Of a DNA stretch of 64,000 bases, positions 41,791 through 51,150 are shown in pieces. The notes under the pieces were generated by a model. The model was not told where the DNA came from, did not search any database, and saw only the letters and a program-made list of their open reading frames with translations. Origin of the DNA: Eutreptiella sp. 'Long Island Sound 2002' (lineage: Eukaryota; Euglenozoa; Euglenophyceae; Eutreptiales; Eutreptiaceae); the NCBI GenBank assembly GCA_964036045.1, contig OZ038387.1:18251420-18315419 (forward strand), in the 5' to 3' direction. How positions within the stretch are numbered: the first letter of the stretch is position 1; every line of letters begins with the position of its first letter. Made by a program: the position numbers and the translations under genes.

Positions 41791-44700
41791 ATGGTGAATT
41801 GGCAAGAAGCGGGTAGGAGGTGGCCGCAGCCCCACCCCCATGTGGCGCGCCTGCTGCACGGATTGCTGTGGGACCAGCAATACCGCTACAGCAATCCCCA
41901 GTGCGAAGGCGGCATGCCCGGGAGCTTCGAGCTCCGCGAGGACATGGGGGAGGACCGCCTGCGGGCAGTGGAGGAGTGGCTGCGGGCGGAAGGGTACGAG
42001 TACCGCTTCCGCCGCAAGCGCTGGAGGACCTGGACCCGGCCGGACAGGCCCGGCGAAGGGCTGCGCCCTGACGGGATTGAGGAGGACGAGGACCCCAACG
42101 CCTACCCGTCGGGCGCCTCAATCAACGTCTCCATATGGGACTTGATCGAGAAGAAGTTCCCAGAACCGGGGAGCGAGCGCAGGCTGCAGGGCAGCAGCAG
42201 CGCGTCTCCGGGGACGGAGAAGCGGTCCGCCGGGGACAGGAAGAGGGACCGGAAGTGGCGGGAGTACCAGGAGTCCCTGGCCGCCGAAGCCGCCCAAGGC
42301 GCCAAGGGCGGAACCCCAGCCCCCAGTCCCCAACGGCCCAATGGTGGACACCACCCCGGCTCCACCACCCTTGGCGACTACATCCAAGTCGCCAAGCAGA
42401 CCCAGGCCAAGCCCCGTTCGCTGCTCCTGAAGGCCCGGCAGGCCTCAGCAGGCCCCAGCAGCGACATCGAGTCGGCCCACCGCGGGAGGACGCCGGCCGA
42501 CCAGGCCAGCTCCAGCAGCAGCGTCGCTCCCGAAAGGGACGTGGCGCGCGCCTGTGAGCGCGCCTGTGGGGTGCCCTGCAACCGTCGGGTTGCCCGGCAA
42601 CGGGCCCGGCAGTACAGCGCTGCCGTGGAGGGCGCCACCGGCATCGCCCAGGAGGAGGCTGCGCAGTGGGCGCATGGCATGGCCATCCACGCCCAGACCG
42701 TGGCGGCCATTGCGGCCGGACTCACGGCCGCAGCCGCGCATGGGGCAGCGACCGCCTGGGTCAACGGTGAATTGGCGGCAGCCGACGAGGAAGCCCGCCT
42801 GACGCAGGAGGCCATTGCCTGCAAGGAGGCCGAGGTGAAGGCGCTGGAAGAGGCGCTTGCCCAAGGGAGGGCAAAGAAGGAGGCGGAGGAAAGGGCCCAC
42901 GCCGAAGCGACGGCTAAGGCCCAGGAGGACGCCGCCAAGAAGGAAGCCATCGAGGCCGCGCGACGGAAGGTCGCTGAGGAGAAGGCCAAGACGGAGGCGG
43001 AGCTGGCGGCGTTGGAGGCGCAGAAGGCGCAGCTGCTGCAGGCCCGGGAAGCCGAGGCGGCTCGTGCTCGGGAAGAAGCCGAAGCGCGAGCTGCCGCAGC
43101 CACCGCCGCCGCAATGGAGGAGGCAGAGGCCAAACTCCGCCACGAGACTCCCCCGGGAGGATCGCGAGTGGAGACCCTTCGAAGGCTTTTCGAAGGGGAC
43201 GCCTCCTCCAGGATGAAGCTGGATGAGGCGGACACGGGCAACAGTGGGAGCGGTAGCACCACCGCCCGTCGACGGAGGAAGGGCAAGGGGAAGACCCCCG
43301 AGAGGCCGCGGAGGCCAGCGGGTGGGCACCCCCACGACAGTGACCCCTTCTTCACCGCCAGTGACGGGGATGAACGAGGCCGTCGACATCGCCAAGTGGT
43401 GGCTTGGACGGGCGGAGGCGGCGGAGACGTCCCCATGGTACCGGAAGGCGAGGATGAGGATCCCCCTCCTCCCTACCGGAGCTCCGAGTCCTCCGTGACC
43501 GAGACGCCCAGGTGGGGCGACATGGACGAGGATGACGACATGGAGTTCGGCATCACGAGGAAGCGCCCATCCTCGGACCCACCGAGGCGACCCGGCGGAG
43601 ACCCACCGGGACCCCCTGGCGGAGGACCTTCTGGACCCCCTGGAGGACGCCCACCAAGTGGACCCCCTGGAGGCGGACCACGGGGCGGGGGAGGACCCCC
43701 TGGACCGGGCGGACCCGGCGGAGGCCCTCCTGGAGGACCCCCTGGGGACCCCGACGACCCACCAGGGAACAGCGACCCGGATACCACCTGGCGGTGGATT
43801 GTCTACCTCCGCAGGAGGGTCTTTGCCCTCGAGTGCGAGGTAGACACGGGCAAGGTCGAGATGGCTCGCATCTCCGGGGTCGCCGCGCGCGCGCAGAAGG
43901 ACCTGGACATCGCCAGGGCCGAGACCAAGTCGCTGACCAACGTCATCAGCGGCCTGCAGGAGAGGCTGGATGCGCTGGAAGCCCGTGGGAGAGTCGGCAG
44001 CGACCACCCACCCCTGGAGTCTGGCTCGTCGGACGACGGCTGGGGACCCGGACCAGGTCCAGGCAGACCCCACGCCCCCGGCGGAGCCCCCAGGAGTCGC
44101 CCCAGCGCCAGTGCCCCCTCTCTCACCGCCCCCTCTCACCACAGCGCGGGCCGCCGCAACGAGCGCGTGCCGCCCGGCAGTGGCAGTGAGGAATGGCGCG
44201 ATGAGTGGCTCAGCGCGGACTACCACAACCGCCGTGCTCCACCGCGGACGCCTGTACGCCCCCGACGCCCGCCACCAGCCCTGGTGCCAATCCCCAGGGC
44301 TGGAGGACGTTATGGTGGACTCAGGGATGAGGTCCCCAGAGGAGACGTGGAGTGGGATGTCGGCGAAGGTGAGGACCTGGACCTGGACCTGGACCTGGAG
44401 GAGTTCGACATCAGCCCGCCGCGTGGTGTACGACGGGAGGCCGCTGAACGCAGCCGCCGGCGCCGTGATGAGGATGCGTACATGGATGCAGTACGGCGTG
44501 AACATTTCGGTTCAGCGTACGTGGAGGAACCGCGGCGTAGCCACAGGGATTCCATGGAGGAGATGGACGTGGCGGCCGTGGGAGTCCGTGGGCGAGGGCG
44601 ATGGGAACCTCGGTCGACCTCGCGGCCGGCGTTCATGGTCTCTAAGGCCGCGGATGCCGCCGTGTGGGAAGACTTGAAGGACATCAAGCCCCCCATGTAC

Positions 44701-46128
44701 GACGGCAACCCCCTCAACCTCGACCGCTTCTTGGAGAAGCTGGACGATTGGGGGCTGACCGTCACTGAAGACCTGCCTCCCGCTGATGCGGAGAAGTATG
44801 TCTTCAAACGGTTCAGGTACCGCCCGCCGGAAGTGCTCGGCGAGCTATACTTCGTGGCAACCAAGGAGGGGAAAATCAAGACCCTCAAGGACGCCAAGAA
44901 GTGGCTCAACGAGCAGGAGCGGGTGGACGCTCCGCAGGTGGCTGCCAAGCGCTGGAAGTCCATCAAGCTTGAGCATGATGGACGGGAGATCCGCCTACGG
45001 GACTGGCGTGACTTCCGAGGGAAATACACCCTCTTCCGCCGCAATGTGGAGGATTGGAACGAGGGTGACGAGCAGGCTCGCCTGCTCTCCATGCTGCCGG
45101 AAGCATGGATCAAGAGGGTCACCAAGGAGGAATCCAAGAGGGCCAAGTCCAACCACACGGTCAAGATGATGCTCCCCAAGGAGTATCATACGAACGTGGT
45201 GAGTTGGGCGAAGAAGAACGTGGCCCGGGATGTCAAACGGCACTCCCTGCGGAACGCTCTTCTCATCACCGTCTCGGGCGATCGCGAGAAGACCGCGATT
45301 TGGCGCCTTGACGACTGTGAGTTGAGCGGCCAGACCATCCGTCTGCAGCCCATCCCGGCGCGGATGAGCTGCGACGAGATCCTGGAGTGGGTTGGCGAGG
45401 AGGTACTCAAGGAGTACCGAAACCTCCACCACACCCGCGGGTTGAGGCCCGGCGACCGCGACGTCAACTACGTTGGCGAGGGACCTGGCGGGGAAGACGC
45501 CATGGACCCAGCGGGAGCCGGCGGCGATGAGACTCTCGTCGACGATGACGACGACGATGAGCCCGCCGAGGTGGCCGTCTGTGCCTTCGTGGCCAGGAAC
45601 CTGAGCGCGGGGAGCAAGCCGGGAAACTGGAAGCCCCTGCAGCAGGGTTGGAGGAAGCAGGAGAAGAGGGACCCTCGCCGCATTGGCGACCCTCCGCTGT
45701 CCTTTGGGGAGTTCATACGAGCTCACCCGCAGGGCTGTTTCGTGTGTTATGGGAGGAAGAAAGGCTTCAACCATGACCACCGAACATGCCCCGTCCACAA
45801 GGCCGACACGGAGGCTTACAAGAAGGCGCACGGGTCGAAGAAGCGTGCGCCCGCGGGTATTCGGGAAGCCAAGGTGGAGGTGGACAAGGAAGAGCTGGCC
45901 AAGCTGATGTCGTCGGTGGGGACCGAGTTGGCCAAGGAGATCCAGGAGATCAAGAGGAACTGGGTCCCCAGATCGGACAACAAGAACAAGGAGAACAACC
46001 AGAATGACCAGAACAAGGACAAGGACAAGAACAAGGGTAAAGGAGGAGGTAAAGGGGGGAGAAAGAAGGGCGTCAACGACGTTGAGGCCGAGGAGAACAC
46101 CCCCTCTTCCACAACCGACGCCCCCTAG
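41791..46128 (+). CDS. gag: B2 Gag (capsid/nucleocapsid precursor)
   Basis: Start at ATG 41791 in GCTGCCATGG, a perfect Kozak context; the frame is open a little upstream but without an earlier ATG. Product 1,445 residues, several times a normal Ty3 Gag. In order: an N-terminal domain (RLLHGLLWDQQYRY, VEEWLRAEGYEYRFRRKRW), a Ser/Pro-rich part, a long Ala/Glu/Lys coiled coil (about 42620-43130), an acidic part, a collagen-like Pro/Gly region (43570-43770), a second short coiled coil, then a capsid-like core (44640-45130; PPMYDGNPLNLDRFLEKLDDW). The zinc-knuckle-like motif CX2CX8HX4C lies at about 45736-45789. A Lys/Asn-rich tail leads to UAG. It forms the particle in which reverse transcription occurs. 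Confidence 0.9.
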   Translation: MVNWQEAGRRWPQPHPHVARLLHGLLWDQQYRYSNPQCEGGMPGSFELREDMGEDRLRAVEEWLRAEGYEYRFRRKRWRTWTRPDRPGEGLRPDGIEEDEDPNAYPSGASINVSIWDLIEKKFPEPGSERRLQGSSSASPGTEKRSAGDRKRDRKWREYQESLAAEAAQGAKGGTPAPSPQRPNGGHHPGSTTLGDYIQVAKQTQAKPRSLLLKARQASAGPSSDIESAHRGRTPADQASSSSSVAPERDVARACERACGVPCNRRVARQRARQYSAAVEGATGIAQEEAAQWAHGMAIHAQTVAAIAAGLTAAAAHGAATAWVNGELAAADEEARLTQEAIACKEAEVKALEEALAQGRAKKEAEERAHAEATAKAQEDAAKKEAIEAARRKVAEEKAKTEAELAALEAQKAQLLQAREAEAARAREEAEARAAAATAAAMEEAEAKLRHETPPGGSRVETLRRLFEGDASSRMKLDEADTGNSGSGSTTARRRRKGKGKTPERPRRPAGGHPHDSDPFFTASDGDERGRRHRQVVAWTGGGGGDVPMVPEGEDEDPPPPYRSSESSVTETPRWGDMDEDDDMEFGITRKRPSSDPPRRPGGDPPGPPGGGPSGPPGGRPPSGPPGGGPRGGGGPPGPGGPGGGPPGGPPGDPDDPPGNSDPDTTWRWIVYLRRRVFALECEVDTGKVEMARISGVAARAQKDLDIARAETKSLTNVISGLQERLDALEARGRVGSDHPPLESGSSDDGWGPGPGPGRPHAPGGAPRSRPSASAPSLTAPSHHSAGRRNERVPPGSGSEEWRDEWLSADYHNRRAPPRTPVRPRRPPPALVPIPRAGGRYGGLRDEVPRGDVEWDVGEGEDLDLDLDLEEFDISPPRGVRREAAERSRRRRDEDAYMDAVRREHFGSAYVEEPRRSHRDSMEEMDVAAVGVRGRGRWEPRSTSRPAFMVSKAADAAVWEDLKDIKPPMYDGNPLNLDRFLEKLDDWGLTVTEDLPPADAEKYVFKRFRYRPPEVLGELYFVATKEGKIKTLKDAKKWLNEQERVDAPQVAAKRWKSIKLEHDGREIRLRDWRDFRGKYTLFRRNVEDWNEGDEQARLLSMLPEAWIKRVTKEESKRAKSNHTVKMMLPKEYHTNVVSWAKKNVARDVKRHSLRNALLITVSGDREKTAIWRLDDCELSGQTIRLQPIPARMSCDEILEWVGEEVLKEYRNLHHTRGLRPGDRDVNYVGEGPGGEDAMDPAGAGGDETLVDDDDDDEPAEVAVCAFVARNLSAGSKPGNWKPLQQGWRKQEKRDPRRIGDPPLSFGEFIRAHPQGCFVCYGRKKGFNHDHRTCPVHKADTEAYKKAHGSKKRAPAGIREAKVEVDKEELAKLMSSVGTELAKEIQEIKRNWVPRSDNKNKENNQNDQNKDKDKNKGKGGGKGGRKKGVNDVEAEENTPSSTTDAP
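46126..46128 (+). other. In-frame UAG between gag and pol of B2 (putative readthrough site)
   Basis: UAG CGG AGC with the same frame open on both sides. Downstream, CCTGC (46136-46140) can pair with GCAGG (46167-46171) around a GCCC/GGGC hairpin (46149-46162). B1 keeps the same stop and the same foldable segment. Confidence 0.65.
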
Positions 46129-49100
46129 CGGAGCCCCTGCAGCCAAGGGCCCCAGCTAGGGCGGTCGCAGGATGGTGACGTGGGAAGCGCCGATCCATCC
46201 CAGTCGGGAGTCGATAAGCACAAGGGGACTGCCGCGGGCGGAAGGCCCGGTCCGGCGCCCAGTCGCGGAGGCGGGGTGAGGGCAAGTGGAGGCACGAACC
46301 CTTGCATCCGTCCGTCCTTCGCGACCAAGAACGTGTTTGATGTACTACAGGATCTATCCGAGAGTATCGGAGGATCACCCGGACCGCAGCTGGATGCTGC
46401 AGATGGGCAGCCTGAGCCCATTGTCCACGACCTGCACCAGTCGCTTGTGGAGCTTCTGGAACGGCCGGAGATCCTGAGTTTGCACGCCGTGCGCCGTGTC
46501 GGTTGCGAGCGGCAGTTGCATCTTAAGGTCCGTGCCTTATGCGGGGAAGTGGAAAAGGTTTTCGACGTGTTGGTCGACACGGGAGCTCAAGTCAGCTTGG
46601 TCAAGGCTGGCCTGCTTCCGCCAGAGTGTCTTACCGACAGTCGGAAACCTGTCAGGCTGAAGGTGGCGAACGGCCAGTACATGGTGGGAGGCACGAAGGA
46701 AGCGGCCATTGGGCTGCAGTTCGTGAACCATCGTGAGCTGAGCCGCCCAGACCTCGGCAAGGAAATCCTCCTGCACGGTAGCTTCTACGAGGCCGAGATG
46801 GACTGGGACATGATCGTCGGGTACGACTTCATGATGGCGACGGACTCCGGCGTCCTCCCGGCCCAGCCCTCCATGACCCTGTACCGGGACGACCAGCTCT
46901 CGTGGCTTTCGTCACCTGAGCACCATGTGGAATGCCAATGGATCCACCCCGAACGCAATCAGCTCGAAGTGGCCGCGCTGGACACTGAGCCTACTGGGCC
47001 AGCGAACCAGGAGTACGGCGTAAGGCCGGAAGTGGCGTACCGAGTGGTCGCGGACCTGGGAGCGTCGGATCTGGCCCTGGATGCGTTCTCCTCAGGAACC
47101 TCCGCCCATCTGCGGGTGTGTGAGAAGTACTGGAGCGCACAGGACTCCGCGTGGAAGAAGCACTGGGGTCCGCATCAGGGATTGATGTGGATCCATTGCC
47201 CCCGTTGGGACATTCCAAGAGCGATAGCGAAGATTCGCAAGGACCGCTCCAAGGCAGTGCTGGTTGTTCCTATGGGATGCACCGAGGAGGAGAGTACCCG
47301 ACATTGGGTAGCCTCATTGACCAACATGACCTTAAACAAGGTCGTCCTACCGGCTGGAGAGAGTGTCTATCAGGACGCTAAGGGACAGCCCATGCCACCC
47401 CAGAGATGGCCAACGGAATTCCACTATGTGGATGGGGGCCTTGATCAGGCTGATACCACGGACTTCGTGTGTGTCAACCGCATCATAGCAGAGCCCTGGC
47501 GGCAATGCTTTGCGGTTCCCCCTGTTGACATCGAAGAATCGGACTCCGAAGACCCCCTCACTGAAGAGGAGTGGGATCTGGTTCAGGGGTATATGGATCA
47601 GCCCTTTCACGACTGGGGAAACCAGCGTGAGGGCAAAGGCCAGGACAAAGCCTGGTGGGAGGTGGACTCAATCGTCTCCGGTTCCTATGACGGGAATACC
47701 TTCGTGCAGAGGGTGCTGGATCACATGTCCAGCCAAGACGAGCCGCCTGGCGGTAACCCACCCACCTACGGCGATCTGTTCCGAGGCAAGACCAGAGATG
47801 GCCCTTTGGGCCACCCCGGAAGACCACCTGAGCCGAAAGCGAGCGGGGTCGCTACCCCTCAAGTAAGCTCCGTGGTTCAAGTGCCCGGAAAAGCCAAGGC
47901 GGAGTCCGATGACTGCCCCAAGATCCAGGCGTTGAGGGCCAGGCTGAAGCAGAAGTATGGCGAGACCTTCTTCAGCGGCAAACCTGTGTTCCCCCCACCG
48001 GTGCGTGGACCGTATGGCGAGGCCAAGATACGACTGAAGCAGGACCCCCGTGTGTATCGTCACCGGGAGTTTGCCCTGAGGGGTGAGAGGAAAGAGGCCA
48101 TGGAGAAGATCCTCCGTGACTTCATCCAGAGAGGCTGGCTTGAGCCGTGCCACTCCGAGTGGGCCTCTCCGTGCTTCGTCGTCCCCAAGAAGGTTGCCGG
48201 TGAGTGGCGGCTCGTGGTCGACTACCGCGGCCTGAACGCCCAAACGCAGCACGACAGCTATACGCTGCCCCTCATTGAGGATATGCTGCAAAAACAACAC
48301 CGGCGGAGGATCTTCACGGTGATTGACCTGAAACATGGTTATCATCAGATGCCTCTCGCCGAAGAGTCCCGTGCCTGCACAGCCATGAGCACCCCACTTG
48401 GACCTCTCCAGTGGAAGGTGATGCCTATGGGCGTTACCAACGGCAATGCGGCTTTTCAGCGGATGCTGGAGAACCTGCTTGAGCCAGTGCGCGACTGTGC
48501 GGACCCCTTCGTGGACGACGTGATCATCGCGTCCGGGGACCCCAGCATGAGCTACGAGGAGCTCCTGGAGGCACACGAGAGGGACGTCACTCGAGTGCTG
48601 GACCTTCTGGTTCGGCACAAGCTCACGGGCAGCAGTGACAAGGCCACCATTGCGGTAAGCGAGGTGGTCTTCGCTGGCCACGTAGTCGGGAACGGGCAGC
48701 GAAACCCCATACCCGGCAAGGTGGCGGCGATTGAGCACTGGGAAAAGCCCAAAACGGTCTCTGAGCTACGGGCGTATCTGGGGTTCTGCAATTACTACTC
48801 GGGGTATATCAAAATGTATGCCGAGTATGCAGCCCCCATGACGACCATGCTCAAGGGCAACCGAGAGGAGACCAAGAAGGGGTCCAAGAAGGCTCTGGTC
48901 TGGACTGAAGAGTCCGACCGTGCCTTTGAGGGGATGAAGCAGGCGCTGCTATCCGCAGTGGGTCTGCACCTCGTGGATCCCGACCGAGGGTTCGTCCTGC
49001 GCACCGACGCTTCCGACTACGCCATTGGCGCTGTGTTGGAGCAAGTGCTTGACGATGGGAGGCACGTGCCCGTGGCCTTCTGGAGCCGAGTCCTGGCGGA

Positions 49101-51150
49101 AGGCCAGAGACGGACGTGGACGCCCCGTGAAAAGGAGGCGTATGCCATTGTCATGGCTCTCAGGAAATGGGCTGGGTACATAGCCCTCCATCCCGTCACC
49201 GTCTGCACCGACCATCAGAGTCTGCAGTCGTGGCACAAGGAGCACGTGGACACCCCCTCGGGTCCCGCCTCCCGACGGGCAAGATGGCACGAGACCTTGG
49301 CCAAGTTCGACCTTACGGTTGTTTATATTCCTGGAAAGGATAACACCGTGGCGGACTGTCTCAGTAGGTGGGCCTATCCCGCCAGCAAGGGCATGCAGGA
49401 TATCTCTGCCCATGGCGATGAGGCTGAGACCGCTGAAGCCAAGAGGATCATTGCAATGGAGCGCCTGATGGAGGAGGAGGGTGCCAAATGCTTTGTCGTC
49501 ATGGCCGCAGATGCCCCCCTCGCTTCGAGGGTGAGCAGAACGGTCAGTGTACTCGCCCCTGTGGGTGCCGCGGGCGGAAGGCCCGGTCCGGCACCCCCTG
49601 TGGGAGCTGAGTCCGACAAGCACCTCTTCCCGGAGTCTTGCCTCCAGGACGACTGGACCGACGATTACGCCAAGTCTGAGGCCTTTGCGGCCGAGTATAG
49701 GGCTGTGACCGACCCTGACGACGGGCAGAAGTGGCCAAAGGGGCTGACCGAGGAAGATGGCAAGCTCTACCGGAATGGTAAGCTGCTAGTCCCGGAGTCC
49801 CGGGTGCTCGAGCTGTGTGAAGCTTGGCACCACCACATGCTGCACCCAGGGGTCAAGAAGCAAGCTCTTGACATGCAGCGCCGGTTCGAGATCGACCATA
49901 TCGTTCTCTACACCGCCATCAAGAAGGTCAGGAAGGGTTGCTCGGTCTGCCAGGCCTGCAATCCCGACAACCAGAACGTCAAGGGGGAACCCCAATGGAC
50001 CCCGGTTCCTGACAAGCCCATGGAGAGCGTGGCCATGGACGTCTTCTCCATGCCCGAGGTACACATTGGCAAGGAGACCTTTGACTGTGTGGTTCTCTGT
50101 GTGGACCGCCACAGCGGCTACGTTGTAGCCGTTCCGGCACGCAAAAAGGGGTTGCTTGCCAAGGAGGTGGCAGTCATGATGATTCGTCATTGGCTGACCG
50201 TCTTTGACATCCCCCGCACCATTTGCAGTGACCGAGGGCCCAAGTTTACTGGTGGCTGGTTCAAGGCCATGTGTTCCCTGATGGGAATACGACACGCCAA
50301 GAGCGTCGCCTATCTCAGCCGGTCTAACGGCCGTGCTGAAGTGGCTGGACGGCAGCTGTTCGAGAAGCTGCGCAAGATCCACATCACCAATCCACGGCGG
50401 AACTGGTTCGAGGAGATGTGGCCTGCTCTGAAGGCCCATCATGACACCCCCACTCCGGGCGGTTTGTCCCCTCACCAGATTCTGTTTGGCAGGGACCCCC
50501 TGGGTAGGGGACTTCCCTTGTCTGGTGATGGCATGGCTATGGATGCCAAGGAGTTCTTCGCGCGGCAAGAGCAAACGGCGCGGGACATCCGCCAGCAGCT
50601 TGAGAAGGAGCATGCTGAGCGTCAGAAGTCCGCCCCGGGCTCGACAGCGCAGAAGTTCAGGGTGGGAGACCCGGTGTGGGTGATCAGACCCCGCCCTATG
50701 GGCACCCACCGCACCAAGACCTGGTTCACACCCGGCGAGGTGGTCCGCAGGATTGGTGAGGACACCTACCGCATCAAGGTGGGTCACGGACAGTTCCGGG
50801 AGCGCCACGAGAGTCAACTCCGTGTGCGGGAACCCGACCTCCGTGGCCGACATGTGTCCCTGGACTACGCCAAACATGAGGCCGATTCGGACGACGACTA
50901 TGCTGAGCAGGACGACTATACTGTCGAGAAGATCCTGGTTCAGCGTCCGAAGGCCTCGGCACCCGGAGGTCTGGAGTTCAAGGTTCGTTGGCGAGGCTAT
51001 GGGCCGTCCCACGACACCTGGGAACCCGTCTCCTCATTCGTGCCGCGGGTCAATACTCCCTTCATGGAGTACATCCGCAAACACAAGACCAAGATCCACG
51101 TTTCGGACTTGGCAGCACTCACCCGGGCGATTGCAGCCAGGGGTGCCTGA
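46129..51150 (+). CDS. pol: B2 Pol: protease, RT, RNase H, integrase, chromodomain
   Basis: Open for 1,673 codons from just after the gag UAG to 51150. No ATG stands at the start, which fits synthesis as Gag-Pol. Protease is at about 46560-46850 (VDTGAQVSLVKAGLLP). RT is at about 48180-48640 (RLVVDYRGLNAQ, LKHGYHQMPL, FVDDVIIAS). RNase H is at about 48990-49380 (RTDASDYAIGAVLEQ, REKEAYAIVMAL, DNTVADCLSRW). Integrase has the zinc region at about 49820-49970 (HHHMLHPG, CSVCQAC) and D,D,E residues in MDVFSMPEVH, CSDRGPKFTGG and NGRAEVAGRQ. The chromodomain is at about 50920-51090 (FKVRWRGYGPSHDTWEP). An in-frame 40-bp mini-insert lies near 49557-49600. Confidence 0.93.
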   Translation, partial: RSPCSQGPQLGRSQDGDVGSADPSQSGVDKHKGTAAGGRPGPAPSRGGGVRASGGTNPCIRPSFATKNVFDVLQDLSESIGGSPGPQLDAADGQPEPIVHDLHQSLVELLERPEILSLHAVRRVGCERQLHLKVRALCGEVEKVFDVLVDTGAQVSLVKAGLLPPECLTDSRKPVRLKVANGQYMVGGTKEAAIGLQFVNHRELSRPDLGKEILLHGSFYEAEMDWDMIVGYDFMMATDSGVLPAQPSMTLYRDDQLSWLSSPEHHVECQWIHPERNQLEVAALDTEPTGPANQEYGVRPEVAYRVVADLGASDLALDAFSSGTSAHLRVCEKYWSAQDSAWKKHWGPHQGLMWIHCPRWDIPRAIAKIRKDRSKAVLVVPMGCTEEESTRHWVASLTNMTLNKVVLPAGESVYQDAKGQPMPPQRWPTEFHYVDGGLDQADTTDFVCVNRIIAEPWRQCFAVPPVDIEESDSEDPLTEEEWDLVQGYMDQPFHDWGNQREGKGQDKAWWEVDSIVSGSYDGNTFVQRVLDHMSSQDEPPGGNPPTYGDLFRGKTRDGPLGHPGRPPEPKASGVATPQVSSVVQVPGKAKAESDDCPKIQALRARLKQKYGETFFSGKPVFPPPVRGPYGEAKIRLKQDPRVYRHREFALRGERKEAMEKILRDFIQRGWLEPCHSEWASPCFVVPKKVAGEWRLVVDYRGLNAQTQHDSYTLPLIEDMLQKQHRRRIFTVIDLKHGYHQMPLAEESRACTAMSTPLGPLQWKVMPMGVTNGNAAFQRMLENLLEPVRDCADPFVDDVIIASGDPSMSYEELLEAHERDVTRVLDLLVRHKLTGSSDKATIAVSEVVFAGHVVGNGQRNPIPGKVAAIEHWEKPKTVSELRAYLGFCNYYSGYIKMYAEYAAPMTTMLKGNREETKKGSKKALVWTEESDRAFEGMKQALLSAVGLHLVDPDRGFVLRTDASDYAIGAVLEQVLDDGRHVPVAFWSRVLAEGQRRTWTPREKEAYAIVMALRKWAGYIALHPVTVCTDHQSLQSWHKEHVDTPSGPASRRARWHETLAKFDLTVVYIPGKDNTVADCLSRWAYPASKGMQDISAHGDEAETAEAKRIIAMERLMEEEGAKCFVVMAADAPLASRVSRTVSVLAPVGAAGGRPGPAPPVGAESDKHLFPESCLQDDWTDDYAKSEAFAAEYRAVTDPDDGQKWPKGLTEEDGKLYRNGKLLVPESRVLELCEAWHHHMLHPGVKKQALDMQRRFEIDHIVLYTAIKKVRKGCSVCQACNPDNQNVKGEPQWTPVPDKPMESVAMDVFSMPEVHIGKETFDCVVLCVDRHSGYVVAVPARKKGLLAKEVAVMMIRHWLTVFDIPRTICSDRGPKFTGGWFKAMCSLMGIRHAKSVAYLSRSNGRAEVAGRQLFEKLRKIHITNPRRNWFEEMWPALKAHHDTPTPGGLSPHQILFGRDPLGRGLPLSGDGMAMDAKEFFARQEQTARDIRQQLEKEHAERQKSAPGSTAQKFRVGDPVWVIRPRPMGTHRTKTWFTPGEVVRRIGEDTYRIKVGHGQFRERHESQLRVREPDLRGRHVSLDYAKHEADSDDDYAEQDDYTVEKILVQRPKASAPGGLEFKVRWRGYGPSHDTWEPVSSFVPRVNTPFMEYIRKHKTKIHVSDLAALTRAIAARGA
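49557..49600 (+). repeat. Small inverted-repeat insert in B2 pol
   Basis: Relative to B1 (about 36300), B2 has about 40 extra bases. The insert has GGGTGCCG at one end and CGGCACCC at the other and is bordered by repeated CCCTGTGGG. The core GCGGGCGGAAGGCCCGGTCC also occurs at about 46232 in B2 and 25411 in B1. It encodes AAGGRPGPAP in frame. Confidence 0.7.

Noticed and set aside
42445-44505. 686-codon minus-strand frame opposite B2 gag
   Set aside because: Antisense of a Glu/Ala-rich coding region; gag on the plus strand has clear domains and is conserved in B1.
46180-46182. GTG at 46180 as an independent pol start
   Set aside because: The frame is open back to the gag UAG, a GTG start is unlikely in a eukaryotic element, and the upstream codons are conserved in B1.
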